Below are positions 1 through 8,756 of a stretch of DNA of 64,000 nt, one piece after another (within the stretch, counting starts at the first letter, position 1; each line of letters begins with the position of its first letter). The DNA lies in NCBI RefSeq assembly GCF_011947195.1, contig NZ_JAATVY010000009.1, forward strand, positions 62,001-126,000, read 5' to 3'. This DNA comes from Planosporangium thailandense. Its GTDB lineage: Bacteria; Actinomycetota; Actinomycetes; Mycobacteriales; Micromonosporaceae. A model generated the notes under the pieces. The model was given only the letters and a program-made list of their open reading frames with translations, was not told where the DNA came from and did not search any database. A program made the position numbers and the translations under genes.

Positions 1-2
1 GC

Positions 3-61
3 GTGTTCATCAACGACGTACGGCCCGAGCAGGCCGCCCAGCGACTGCGGGAGGTGGCGCT

Positions 62-65
<4 letters not shown>
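3..65 (+). CDS. galT: C-terminal end of upstream gene, probably galactose-1-phosphate uridylyltransferase
   Basis: Only the last 20 codons are in the window, ending in VNDVR-like residues (VFINDVRPEQ...) and a TGA that overlaps the galK start by four bases (GTGA). A gene translationally coupled in front of galK in actinobacteria is most often galT of the Leloir pathway, and an Asn-Asp-rich tail fits, but the fragment is too short for a domain call. Product is inferred from context. Confidence 0.5.
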
Positions 66-1207
<1,142 letters not shown>

Positions 1208-1210
1208 CTT

Positions 1211-1264
1211 CGCGATCTTGGACACTTACGGGGGCTATAGCCCTCCTAAGTGTCCAAGATCGCG
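1211..1264. terminator. long perfect hairpin between convergent genes
   Basis: An 18-bp perfect inverted repeat (1211-1228 with 1247-1264; inner ends TTA/TAA, outer ends CGCGATC/GATCGCG) encloses an 18-base loop that holds a second palindrome, GGGCTATAGCCC at 1232-1243. It sits three bases after galK and five before the end of the convergent esterase gene, so it can stop transcription from both sides. There is no U-tract. It belongs to a family of GATC-ended hairpins seen three more times in this window. Confidence 0.8.
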
Positions 1265-1269
1265 TGGGA

Positions 1270-2505
1270 TCAACACTCGCCGTCGGCGATGACGTAGTAG
1301 TCGGGCCCGGTCTGCCTGAGGGTGTGGACGACGAGCGTGTTCCACAGTCCCATGGGCTGGTCGGAGCCGTTGGCGTACACGTACCCGAGGCTCTGGTGGG
1401 CCCGGCCGGCGGCCGTCTGGCGGTAGTTGTCCGCGGTGAAGCACGGCTGCGGGGACGAGGTCGGGCTGGCGGTCGGCGACGGGGTCGGCGGGGTCGGACC
1501 GGGCGCCGGTGACCCGCCGTCGAGACCGAAGAACTTCGCGGTGTGGTAGCTGGAGCAGATGTAGTCGAGGTAGTACTGCGCGGCGGCGCCGCACTGGTCG
1601 ACACCTGACCCGGGGTGGACGGCCAGGCCGTGCTTCATGCCGGAGATCTCGTACGTCTCGACGGCCGGTGTCCCGTGGGCGTCGTTGTAGATGCTCAACG
1701 TGGTGCCGCCGGGCAGCGACTGCCGGCTGGACGGCGTCTGACCGATGCCCCACACGTTGGTCCACTGGTCGCGGGACTCGGCCATCGCCACCGGCGCGAC
1801 CATGGTGTCGGCGGTGCCCTGCCAGATCGCGACCCTCGGCCACGGCCCGTGGTAGCCGGGGTAGGAGCCGCGCACGAGGTCACCCCACTGCTGCGGGGTC
1901 TTGTTGTTGGTGTTGGCCGTGGTACAGCTCGTACCCATGATGCCGCTGGTGGAGCACTGCGCCGGCGGGCCGGAGTCGATCGATCCGGCGGCGAACACGT
2001 CCGGGTAGTCCGCGAGCAGGTCGGAGGTCATGCCGGCGCCGGCGGACAGCCCGGTGACATAGACCCGGTTCGGATCCACGCCGTAGTGGGAGATCGCATA
2101 CTGCACCATCTGGTAGATCGACAGGGCCTCGCCGTTACCCCGGGTGTCGTTGGACGGCGTGCCCCAGTCGAAGCAGTTCATGATGGGACTGGTCATGGAC
2201 GGCTGCTCGGGGAAGACGAGCGCGAACCCCCACAGGTCGGCGTACTTGGGCCAGCCGGAGTGGCTGTAGTAGTCGTTGGCGGACTGCGTGCAGCCGTGCA
2301 GCGCCACCACGAGGGGCGCGTGCGCGGGCAGGTTGGCCGGCAGGTAGCTGTACATGTTCAGCGCTCCCGGATTCGTCCCGAATCCGGTTGTCCGGGTGAG
2401 GCCACCGGCGGCCCGGGCCGGGTGCGCGGTCAGTGGGATGGCCGCGGCCACCGCGGCGGCGACGGCAACGGCGAGGGCGGCTGTGGCGAGGCGAGGTCTA
2501 CGCAT
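1270..2505 (-). CDS. secreted PHB-depolymerase-family esterase
   Basis: Extracellular serine esterase of the alpha/beta-hydrolase PHB depolymerase/feruloyl esterase family (411 residues). An N-terminal signal peptide (RRPR, then an Ala-rich hydrophobic run, cleavage near AxA about residue 32) precedes the catalytic domain. The oxyanion region LHGCTQSANDY is at about 69-79, the lipase box GLSAG has Ser154, and the likely catalytic His is in MKHG near 290. A Pro/Ser/Thr linker (about 333-352) joins a 55-residue C-terminal module with two cysteines (CFTADNY...ADGEC) found on actinobacterial secreted depolymerases. The substrate (polyester or feruloylated sugar) cannot be told from sequence. A Crp-type site lies upstream. 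Confidence 0.9.
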   Translation of the reverse strand: MRRPRLATAALAVAVAAAVAAAIPLTAHPARAAGGLTRTTGFGTNPGALNMYSYLPANLPAHAPLVVALHGCTQSANDYYSHSGWPKYADLWGFALVFPEQPSMTSPIMNCFDWGTPSNDTRGNGEALSIYQMVQYAISHYGVDPNRVYVTGLSAGAGMTSDLLADYPDVFAAGSIDSGPPAQCSTSGIMGTSCTTANTNNKTPQQWGDLVRGSYPGYHGPWPRVAIWQGTADTMVAPVAMAESRDQWTNVWGIGQTPSSRQSLPGGTTLSIYNDAHGTPAVETYEISGMKHGLAVHPGSGVDQCGAAAQYYLDYICSSYHTAKFFGLDGGSPAPGPTPPTPSPTASPTSSPQPCFTADNYRQTAAGRAHQSLGYVYANGSDQPMGLWNTLVVHTLRQTGPDYYVIADGEC

Positions 2506-2530
2506 CGGTGCGCTCCCACGGGGATCAATA

Positions 2531-2546
2531 TGTGACGGCTGTCACA
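2531..2546. promoter_or_regulatory. Crp-type operator between divergent genes
   Basis: TGTGA-N6-TCACA is an exact match to the classical Crp half-sites. Its near edge is 26 bp upstream of the esterase ATG and about 80 bp before the likely start of the divergent FGE-like gene. This close position suggests it covers the esterase core promoter or leader, which would favour repression, unless the leader is very short. Actinobacterial Crp-family proteins bind a related GTGNNANNNNNNCACA motif. Confidence 0.55.
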
Positions 2547-2628
2547 CGATGTCATCCCAGGTTAGGAGCGCATATTGATTAATGGAAATGTCTCGCTAAC
2601 ACACAACGTACCTTCAGGAAACGTGGAC

Positions 2629-3009
<381 letters not shown>

Positions 3010-3011
3010 GC

Positions 3012-4229
3012 TCAGCCGCGCAGGATCCCGGCGATGGCCGCCACGACCATGTCGATCTCCTCGGGCGTGACGACGAGCGGCGGGGCGAGGCGGATCGTCG
3101 AGCCGTGGGTGTCCTTGGCCAGGATCCCGCGCTCCGCGAGCCGCTCACACGCCTGCCGCCCGGTCATCAGGTCGGGGTCGATGTCCACACCGGCCCACAG
3201 ACCCCGGCCGCGGACCGCGGTGACGCCGTGCCCGACGAGCGCGCGGAGGCCCTCGTGCAGCCGCTCACCCAGCTCCCGTGCGCGCTGCTGGTACTCCCCG
3301 GTCTCCAGGAGGGCGATGACGGCGCGGCCGACCGCGCACGCGAGCGGGTTGCCGCCGAAGGTGGAGCCGTGCTCGCCGGGGCGCAGCAGGCCCAGCACGG
3401 CCTGGCTCGACGCGACCGCGGACACCGGCACGACACCGCCGCCCAGCGCCTTGCCCAGCACGTACATGTCGGGCTTGACGCCCTCGTGCTCGCAGGCGAA
3501 CGTGGCGCCGGTGCGACCTAGCCCGGACTGCACCTCGTCGGCGATCATCAGGACGTTGCGCTCGGTGCACAGCCGGCGGATGCCGGGCAGGTAGTCCGCC
3601 GGCGGCACGAGGACGCCGGCCTCACCCTGGATCGGCTCGACGAGTACCGCGACGGTGGTGTCGTCGATGGCGGCCGCCATCGCCGCCAGGTCGCCGTAGG
3701 GAACGACCTTGAACCCCGGCGTGTACGGGCCGAAGTCGCGGCGGGCGTCCGGGTCGGTGGAGAAGCTGATGATCGTGGTGGTGCGCCCGTGGAAGTTGTT
3801 CTCGGCCACCACGATCGTGGCCTGCCCGTCGGGTACGCCCTTGGCGCGGTACCCCCACTTGCGGGCGACCTTGATCGCGGTCTCGACCGCCTCGGCGCCG
3901 GTGTTCATGGGCAGCACCAGGTCCATGCCGGTCAGCTTCGCCAGCTCGCGGCAGAACGGGCCGAACTGGTCGTGCAGGAACGCGCGGCTGGTGAGCGTGA
4001 CCCGGTCGAGCTGTTCCCGGGCGGCGCCGATCAGCGCCGGGTGCCGGTGACCGAAGTTCAGGGCGGAGTAGCCGGCGAGGCAGTCCAGGTACCGGCGCCC
4101 GTCGACGTCGGTCACCCACGCACCCTCGGCGTCGGCGACGACCACCGGCAGCGGGTGGTAGTTGTGCGCGGTCCAGCGCTCGGCCTCGGCGACCGCCTCG
4201 GTCGTGAAGTCAGGGACGACAGCCGTCAT
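3012..4229 (-). CDS. rocD: ornithine aminotransferase
   Basis: PLP enzyme (class III aminotransferase, 405 residues) that moves the delta-amino group of ornithine to 2-oxoglutarate, giving glutamate semialdehyde in arginine/ornithine catabolism. Visible marks are YSALNFGHRHP, the phosphate and cofactor region NTGAEAVETAIK, EPIQGEAGV, IADEVQSGLGRTG and the Schiff-base lysine in LGKALGGG. The frame is open to 4418, but ATG 4229 follows AAGGAGG with ideal spacing and matches the family N-terminus. No arginase or dimethylargininase gene is adjacent. A repeated motif upstream may be its operator. Confidence 0.95.
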   Translation of the reverse strand: MTAVVPDFTTEAVAEAERWTAHNYHPLPVVVADAEGAWVTDVDGRRYLDCLAGYSALNFGHRHPALIGAAREQLDRVTLTSRAFLHDQFGPFCRELAKLTGMDLVLPMNTGAEAVETAIKVARKWGYRAKGVPDGQATIVVAENNFHGRTTTIISFSTDPDARRDFGPYTPGFKVVPYGDLAAMAAAIDDTTVAVLVEPIQGEAGVLVPPADYLPGIRRLCTERNVLMIADEVQSGLGRTGATFACEHEGVKPDMYVLGKALGGGVVPVSAVASSQAVLGLLRPGEHGSTFGGNPLACAVGRAVIALLETGEYQQRARELGERLHEGLRALVGHGVTAVRGRGLWAGVDIDPDLMTGRQACERLAERGILAKDTHGSTIRLAPPLVVTPEEIDMVVAAIAGILRG

Positions 4230-4424
4230 CGGGCGCACCTCCTTCGTCCAGCGCTTGGCCACGCTCCGGCTTTGCGCAGTTCCGACAAGTGCCGGGAAGA
4301 GGCAATTTTCACTCACCGCACAGGCCGGGCTGGTGCCCGGTCGCTCATTCCCCGCCATTCCGCTCGAATGTAAGGGCGCTGAGCAGCCGATGACCATGAT
4401 GTCGCCTTGCGCGTTCACGGCGAT

Positions 4425-4462
4425 TTGTTGCGTAGATTGGCGCCTGACGCAACGTTGTTGCG
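4425..4462. promoter_or_regulatory. direct repeats upstream of rocD, possible operator
   Basis: TTGTTGCG occurs at 4425-4432 and again at 4455-4462, exactly 30 bp (three helical turns) apart on one face of the DNA. Between them is an inverted half (CGCAA at 4449-4453). The local base composition is lower in GC than the flanks. rocD genes are often controlled by Lrp/AsnC-type octamers that bind helically phased sites; that assignment is inference, and no such regulator is encoded nearby. Confidence 0.4.
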
Positions 4463-4482
4463 CACAGACCCGCTGGAGCGAC

Positions 4483-4698
4483 TCAGCTCATCTGCCGCCA
4501 GTGGGGACTGTCGTTAAGCAGGCCACGGACGCACTCCAGCGCGGCGTCCTCATCGGCGTACTCGTACCACCGGCTGCGCCCCTCGGCGCCACCCTCGCGC
4601 GCCTCCACCAGCCATCGGCCGCCATCTTCGTACACGTACACGTCCTGCCGGGCCAGTCGGCCCCAGGTCCCGTTCCACCAGTGCTTACGTCGTTCCAT
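4483..4698 (-). CDS. small conserved-type hypothetical protein
   Basis: A 71-residue protein starting MERRKHWWNGTWGR and ending DSPHWRQMS, with several Trp and Tyr residues and an acidic middle (YEYADEDAALECVRGLL). The composition is that of a folded cytosolic protein, not a frame artefact. No ribosome-binding site is evident at the ATG. It lies upstream of rocD in the same direction, 250 bp away with its own spacer, so co-transcription is not assumed. I do not recognise a function. Confidence 0.6.
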   Translation of the reverse strand: MERRKHWWNGTWGRLARQDVYVYEDGGRWLVEAREGGAEGRSRWYEYADEDAALECVRGLLNDSPHWRQMS

Positions 4699-4942
4699 TC
4701 GATCATTCGAACATACGTACTATCCACTTCGCAGGCGGCGAACGGGTGAATGTGATCAACCCGAGGGCATCGAACCGGTCAGGCGGGCACGAACCGCCCG
4801 GTCTCACGCCGGGAGCGGCCGCCGGATGATGGAAGACCGCATCGACACCCGGCACCCGCGTGGCCCGCTCGCACCCCCCGCCACAAGCGGTCAGACAGCG
4901 GGCAGGTTCCGCTGGTCACCGGGAACGGGAGGAGTACAAACG

Positions 4943-4968
4943 GTGTGAGAACAGGCGCCACCGGGTAT
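4943..4968 (+). promoter_or_regulatory. SigB/SigF-type promoter candidate
   Basis: GTGT (4943-4946), 16 bases, then GGGTAT (4963-4968). This resembles the actinobacterial general-stress consensus GTTT-N14-16-GGGTAT with one mismatch in the -35. It would start a leader of about 55 bases for the nucleotidyltransferase-BON-phosphoesterase operon. A sigma factor of the matching family is encoded at 6661-7512. Confidence 0.4.
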
Positions 4969-4983
4969 CTGCATCAGGGTCCC

Positions 4984-5010
4984 GGTCGGCCACGGATGAG
5001 TGGGCCGACC
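4984..5010 (+). promoter_or_regulatory. leader stem-loop before the nucleotidyltransferase gene
   Basis: GGTCGGCC (4984-4991) pairs perfectly with GGCCGACC (5003-5010) around an 11-base loop. It lies between the putative promoter and the AGGAG ribosome-binding site (5018-5022). A stem here could modulate translation or stability of the operon mRNA; this is inference from position. Confidence 0.4.
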
Positions 5011-5029
5011 CGACCAATAGGAGCCTGCG

Positions 5030-5641
5030 ATGCCTCTTACTGAGGATCAACAGCCGCTCATACAGACGTTGAAACGGGTGGCATACCACCTCAAGCAGAT
5101 GAACGTTCCGTTCGCGCTGGCGGGCAGCTTCGCGGTTTACGCCCGCGGCGGTGGCGGCTGTGACCACGACGTGGACTTTCTGATCAAGGAGGAGGACGCG
5201 GACCGGGTGCTCACCGGTCTGGTCGAGGTCGGCTTCCGCGCCGAGATCCCGCCCGAGGGTTGGCTGGTCAAGGTCTACGACGAGGACCGCCTCGTCGATC
5301 TGATCTACTCCCCCGTCCAGCGCCCGGTCACCGACGAGACCCTCGCCGACACCGACATCCTGTCGGTCAACGCCTGCCACATGCCGGTGCTCTCCGCGAC
5401 CGAACTGATGATCCACAAGCTGCTCTCGATGGGGCCGCACTACTGCGACCTCTCCAAAGCACTACCCGTTGCCCAATCCATGCGCGAGCAGATCGACTGG
5501 GCCCGGGTCGAACGCGAAACGGCGCACTCCCCCTACGCGCAGGCGTTCATGGTGCTGCTGGACCGACTGAACGTGGTGTCGCTGGCGGAGATCAACTCGG
5601 CCACCGAGCGCCGGGCGCAGCTCAAGGAGGTGTCGGGATGA
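5030..5641 (+). CDS. nucleotidyltransferase-fold protein
   Basis: A 203-residue protein with the minimal nucleotidyltransferase signature: AGSFAVYARGG (about 33-43) followed by DHDVDFLI (about 47-54) giving the DxD metal pair, and a third carboxylate in RLVDLIYS near 87-90. A helical C-terminal half follows. This architecture occurs in MNT-type and housekeeping-unrelated nucleotidyltransferases; the substrate is unknown. ATG follows AGGAG. Its stop overlaps the next start (ATGA), so it is the first gene of a coupled trio with a BON-like protein and a phosphoesterase. Confidence 0.75.
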   Translation: MPLTEDQQPLIQTLKRVAYHLKQMNVPFALAGSFAVYARGGGGCDHDVDFLIKEEDADRVLTGLVEVGFRAEIPPEGWLVKVYDEDRLVDLIYSPVQRPVTDETLADTDILSVNACHMPVLSATELMIHKLLSMGPHYCDLSKALPVAQSMREQIDWARVERETAHSPYAQAFMVLLDRLNVVSLAEINSATERRAQLKEVSG

Positions 5642-5892
5642 AAACCAGAACCGACGTGTACAAGGAAAGCCAGATGCAGCGGGTGCTGACCGAGGACGAA
5701 CGGGTCTCGGAGCAGGGCATCCGGGTCAGCCGCCTGGAGGAGAACACCTTCGCCCTGTCCGGCGAGGTGGCGAGCTCCAAGCGCCGGGAAGTCATCGAGC
5801 AGGTGGTGGCCGAGAAGTTCCCCGATCTGACCGTGGAGTACGACCTCGGCATCACGCGCGTGCACGAGCCGGACGAGGTGGAGGAAGTGTGA
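5638..5892 (+). CDS. BON-like domain small protein
   Basis: An 84-residue protein (MKTRTDVYKESQ...EVEEV). The segment VLTEDERVSEQGIRVSRLEENTFALSGEVASSKRR resembles a BON domain (helix, short strand, 'L-x-G-x-V' turn, helix), often found in stress or envelope-associated proteins such as OsmY. There is no signal peptide, so it is predicted cytosolic. ATG 5638 overlaps the preceding stop (ATGA), and its own TGA overlaps the next start (GTGA). The domain call is by pattern only. Confidence 0.65.
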   Translation: MKTRTDVYKESQMQRVLTEDERVSEQGIRVSRLEENTFALSGEVASSKRREVIEQVVAEKFPDLTVEYDLGITRVHEPDEVEEV

Positions 5893-6653
5893 GCTCAGCA
5901 CCAAGCTCCGACCGACCCGCCAACTGCGTACGGGTGGCCGCGGTCGGCGACGTACACATCGACGAGAACGTGCTGGGTCGGTTTCGTCCGGCGCTGGAGC
6001 GCATCGGCGAGAAGGCCGACGTGCTGCTGCTCGCCGGCGATCTGACCCGGCACGGCACCGGCGACGAGGCGCGGTGCGTGGCCACCGAGTTCGCCGACCT
6101 GTCCGTACCCGTGGTCGCCGTGCTCGGCAACCACGACTACCACTCCGACGCCCAGGACGAGATCACGAAGATCCTCGAGGACAGCGGGATCACGGTCCTC
6201 GAACGTTCCGGGGTCGTCTTCGACTGCTTCGGGATCAGGCTGGGCATCGCCGGCGCGAAGGGTTTCGGCGGAGGGTTCGCCGGCAGATGCGGCAGCGAGT
6301 TCGGCGAGCCGGAGATGAAGGCGTTCATCCGGCACACCCGGACCATCGCCGAGGAGCTGGGCACGGCGCTGCACGACCTGGACTGTGACGTCCGGATCGC
6401 GCTCACCCACTACGCGCCCACACCCGAGACCCTGCTCGGCGAACCGCTGGAGATCTACCCGTTCCTCGGGTCGTACCTGCTGGGCGAGGTGGTCGACGAG
6501 GTGTGCCCGGCGCTCGCCGTACACGGTCACGCGCACGCCGGCACCGAGCGCGGCGTCACGCCGGGCGGGGTGCACGTGCGTAACGTCGCGCACCCGGTGA
6601 TCAAGCAGGCGTACAGCGTGTACCAGATCGCAGGGCAGCCGGCCGCGGCGTAG
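5889..6653 (+). CDS. calcineurin-like metallophosphoesterase
   Basis: A 254-residue cytosolic phosphoesterase with every metal-binding block: GDVHID (about 19-24), AGDLTRHG (about 49-56), LGNHDYH (about 79-85), LTHYAP (about 176-181) and HGHAHAG (about 214-220). GTG 5889 overlaps the preceding stop. Co-translation with a nucleotidyltransferase suggests the pair may add and remove a nucleotide or phosphate group on one target; this is inference, and the substrate is unknown. Confidence 0.88.
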   Translation: MSSAPSSDRPANCVRVAAVGDVHIDENVLGRFRPALERIGEKADVLLLAGDLTRHGTGDEARCVATEFADLSVPVVAVLGNHDYHSDAQDEITKILEDSGITVLERSGVVFDCFGIRLGIAGAKGFGGGFAGRCGSEFGEPEMKAFIRHTRTIAEELGTALHDLDCDVRIALTHYAPTPETLLGEPLEIYPFLGSYLLGEVVDEVCPALAVHGHAHAGTERGVTPGGVHVRNVAHPVIKQAYSVYQIAGQPAAA

Positions 6654-6660
6654 CCGGCGG

Positions 6661-7512
6661 TCAGGCGTCGTCGGCGAGCAGGCCGCTGCGCAGCGCGGCG
6701 AGCGCGTGCGACAGCAGCCGCGACACGTGCATCTGCGAGATGCCGACCTCGGCGGCGATCTGCGACTGCGTCATGTTGCCGAAGAACCGCAGCGCGATGA
6801 TCCGCTGTTCCCGGTGCGGCAGCCGTGCGATCAGGGGGCGCAGCGCCTCCCGGTCCTCGACCCCCTCCAGCCGGTGATCGACGTCGCCCATCAGATCGAC
6901 CAGCTCGGTGTCGGACTCGTCGCCCGCCACCGGCGCCTGCAGCGACAGCGCCCGGTAGGCGTGCGCGGCGTCGAGCGCCTCGACCACGTCCTCTTCCCGT
7001 ACCCGCAGGTGGGCGGCCAGGTCGGCGACGGTCGGCGACCGGCCGAGCCGCTGCGCCAGCGCACCGGTCGCCCGGGCGACTTCCAGCCGCAGCTCCTGCA
7101 CCCGGCGCGGGACGCGCACGTCCCAGCCCTTGTCGCGGAAATGGCGCTTGAGCTCGCCCACGATCATTGGGATGGCGTAGCTGCTGAACGCTGCTCCGCG
7201 GCTCGCGTCGTAACCGTCGACCGACTTGACGAGGGCCAGGTTGGCGACCTGGACCAGGTCGTCGACGGGCTCGCCCCGGTTGCGGAAGCGCCCGGCCAGG
7301 TACTCGGCCAACGGCAGGTACAGCTCGATGAGCCGTTCGCGCAGCCGGGCCCGGTCGGGGCAGTCGGCGGGCAGGTCGGCCAGCCGCGTCAACAGCGCCC
7401 GGCCCCGGTCGTCAGTGTCCGTACCGGTGCGCGCCCGCTCGACCGGCGCGGCGACCGTCTCCCCGGATGTCGCCGCAGTGGTGCCTGTGTCGTGGCTGAT
7501 GGTGGCCGTCAC
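6661..7512 (-). CDS. RNA polymerase sigma factor, SigB/SigF/SigG family
   Basis: A 283-residue group 3 sigma-70 factor. Region 2 holds EYLAGRFRNRGEPVDDLVQVANLALVKSVDGYD and FSSYAIPMIVGELKRHFRDKGW (about 95-150); region 3 is RRVQELRLEVARATGAL onward; region 4 ends in ALRFFGNMTQSQIAAEVGISQMHVSRLLS. This branch controls stress and development in actinomycetes and is usually governed by anti-sigma and anti-anti-sigma proteins; none is encoded next to it. GTG start with GGGGG upstream. Its gene and the phosphoesterase gene converge with seven bases between them. Confidence 0.93.
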   Translation of the reverse strand: MTATISHDTGTTAATSGETVAAPVERARTGTDTDDRGRALLTRLADLPADCPDRARLRERLIELYLPLAEYLAGRFRNRGEPVDDLVQVANLALVKSVDGYDASRGAAFSSYAIPMIVGELKRHFRDKGWDVRVPRRVQELRLEVARATGALAQRLGRSPTVADLAAHLRVREEDVVEALDAAHAYRALSLQAPVAGDESDTELVDLMGDVDHRLEGVEDREALRPLIARLPHREQRIIALRFFGNMTQSQIAAEVGISQMHVSRLLSHALAALRSGLLADDA

Positions 7513-7703
7513 GTTCGCCCCCCGTCCAACCAGGCCGAGGCTGCCGCGACGAGTGCCTCCGGTGGGGGACGCTCGACGGTCAATCAGCAGTCATCATTCG
7601 GCGCGGTTCAACATTTAGTCCGAGTGGAGCTCATCCGTTCAGACGATGAAACGCCCCGACCGTACCTCTGGTCACGGGTCTGGGAAAGATTGATTGCCGA
7701 CGT

Positions 7704-8756
7704 TCACCCGGAATCCCCACTGAGCAGCGCCAGGACCGCCTGCTCGGCCTGCTCGCGGGCGACGAACCCGTCGGCGTCCCCGGGCAGTGCCGTCAGCGCG
7801 GGCGCGATGGTCTCGCCGGCGTGGTACAGGTCGATCACCCGCGGATAGACATACGAGGCCTTCGCCACCGCCGGCGTGTTGCCCAGGTGCTCCGACACCT
7901 CCCGGACGGCGCGGGTCACCGCCCGTTTCCGGGCCGTCGTCGACTTCGCGCCGAGCGCCTCCGGGCTGGCCAGCGTCACCGCCGCGAGGACCGTCGCGTG
8001 CCAGGTCCGGAAGTCCTTGGCGCTGATGTCGCAGTCGGTGGCCTCCTTGAGGTACGCGTTGATGTCGGCGCTGCGCACATCGCGCCACGGTCCGCGCGCC
8101 CCGTCCCGGTAGCCGAGCAGCTCGGGGTTGGGGTCCGGCCGCTTGAGCAGAGCCTTCACGACCGGGGCGACCTCGTCGTCTTCGATGCGCACGGCGCGCT
8201 CGACGCCGCCCTTGGCCGGGTACCGGAACTCCATCCTGGCGCCCCGCACGCTCACGTGGTCGCGCTGCAGCGTCGCCAGCCCGTACGTCGGCTCGCCCGA
8301 GCCCGAGTCCGCGGCGGCGTAGGCCTCCCCGCCGATCCGGAAGACGCCCCGGTCGAGCAGGCGGACCGCGGCCGCCAGGACCCGGTTGCGGGTCAGGCCC
8401 CGGCCGGCCAGATCCTCGGCGACCCGCTTGCGCAACTGCGGCAGATGATCGCCGACGATCAGGACGTGCTCGAACTTCTCCGCGTCGCGCTTGGCCCGCC
8501 ACACGTCGTGGTACCGGTACTGCCGCCGGCCCGCCTGGTCGGTGCCGACCGCCTGGATGTGCCCGCGCGGGTCCGGGCAGATCCACACGTCCCGCCAGGC
8601 TGGCGGGATCGCCAGCGACCGGATGCGCCCCAGCTCGTCCGGGTCGGTGATCGGCTCGCCGTCGAGGTCGTGGTAGCTGAACCCCTTGCCGCGCCGGCAA
8701 CGGGTGTACCCGGCCCGGTTGGGATCAGATCGCCGCAGCCGCATCGCGTACGTCAC
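7704..8756 (-). CDS. DNA topoisomerase IB
   Basis: Bacterial/poxvirus-type type IB topoisomerase (350 residues). The N-terminal domain carries YTRCRRGKGFSYHDLDG and IPPAWRDVWICP; the catalytic domain has GLATLQRDHV, the core Arg/Lys/His set around AKDFRTWHATVLAA, and the active-site tyrosine in KASYVYPRVID near residue 300. It relaxes supercoils through a 3'-phosphotyrosyl link. The start (8756, or MRLRRS at 8744) lies inside the end of the glycosyltransferase gene, so it is translated at the tail of the heptose operon, an odd partnership. Confidence 0.93.
   Translation of the reverse strand: MTYAMRLRRSDPNRAGYTRCRRGKGFSYHDLDGEPITDPDELGRIRSLAIPPAWRDVWICPDPRGHIQAVGTDQAGRRQYRYHDVWRAKRDAEKFEHVLIVGDHLPQLRKRVAEDLAGRGLTRNRVLAAAVRLLDRGVFRIGGEAYAAADSGSGEPTYGLATLQRDHVSVRGARMEFRYPAKGGVERAVRIEDDEVAPVVKALLKRPDPNPELLGYRDGARGPWRDVRSADINAYLKEATDCDISAKDFRTWHATVLAAVTLASPEALGAKSTTARKRAVTRAVREVSEHLGNTPAVAKASYVYPRVIDLYHAGETIAPALTALPGDADGFVAREQAEQAVLALLSGDSG

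Larger units (their letters stand above)
4699..5029. other. intergenic region with stress-type promoter and leader hairpin
   Basis: No convincing gene is present; open frames here lack ribosome-binding sites. The useful content is near its right end, upstream of the nucleotidyltransferase gene: a SigB-like promoter candidate and a stem-loop, listed separately. Confidence 0.5.

Noticed and set aside
4674-4720. LexA-type box near the small gene at 4483-4698
   Set aside because: TTCGAtcaTTCGAA-like bases are present, but spacing and halves do not match the actinobacterial SOS consensus.
4860-5072. 70-residue frame before the nucleotidyltransferase
   Set aside because: Overlaps the promoter and start of the real gene in another frame; no ribosome-binding site.
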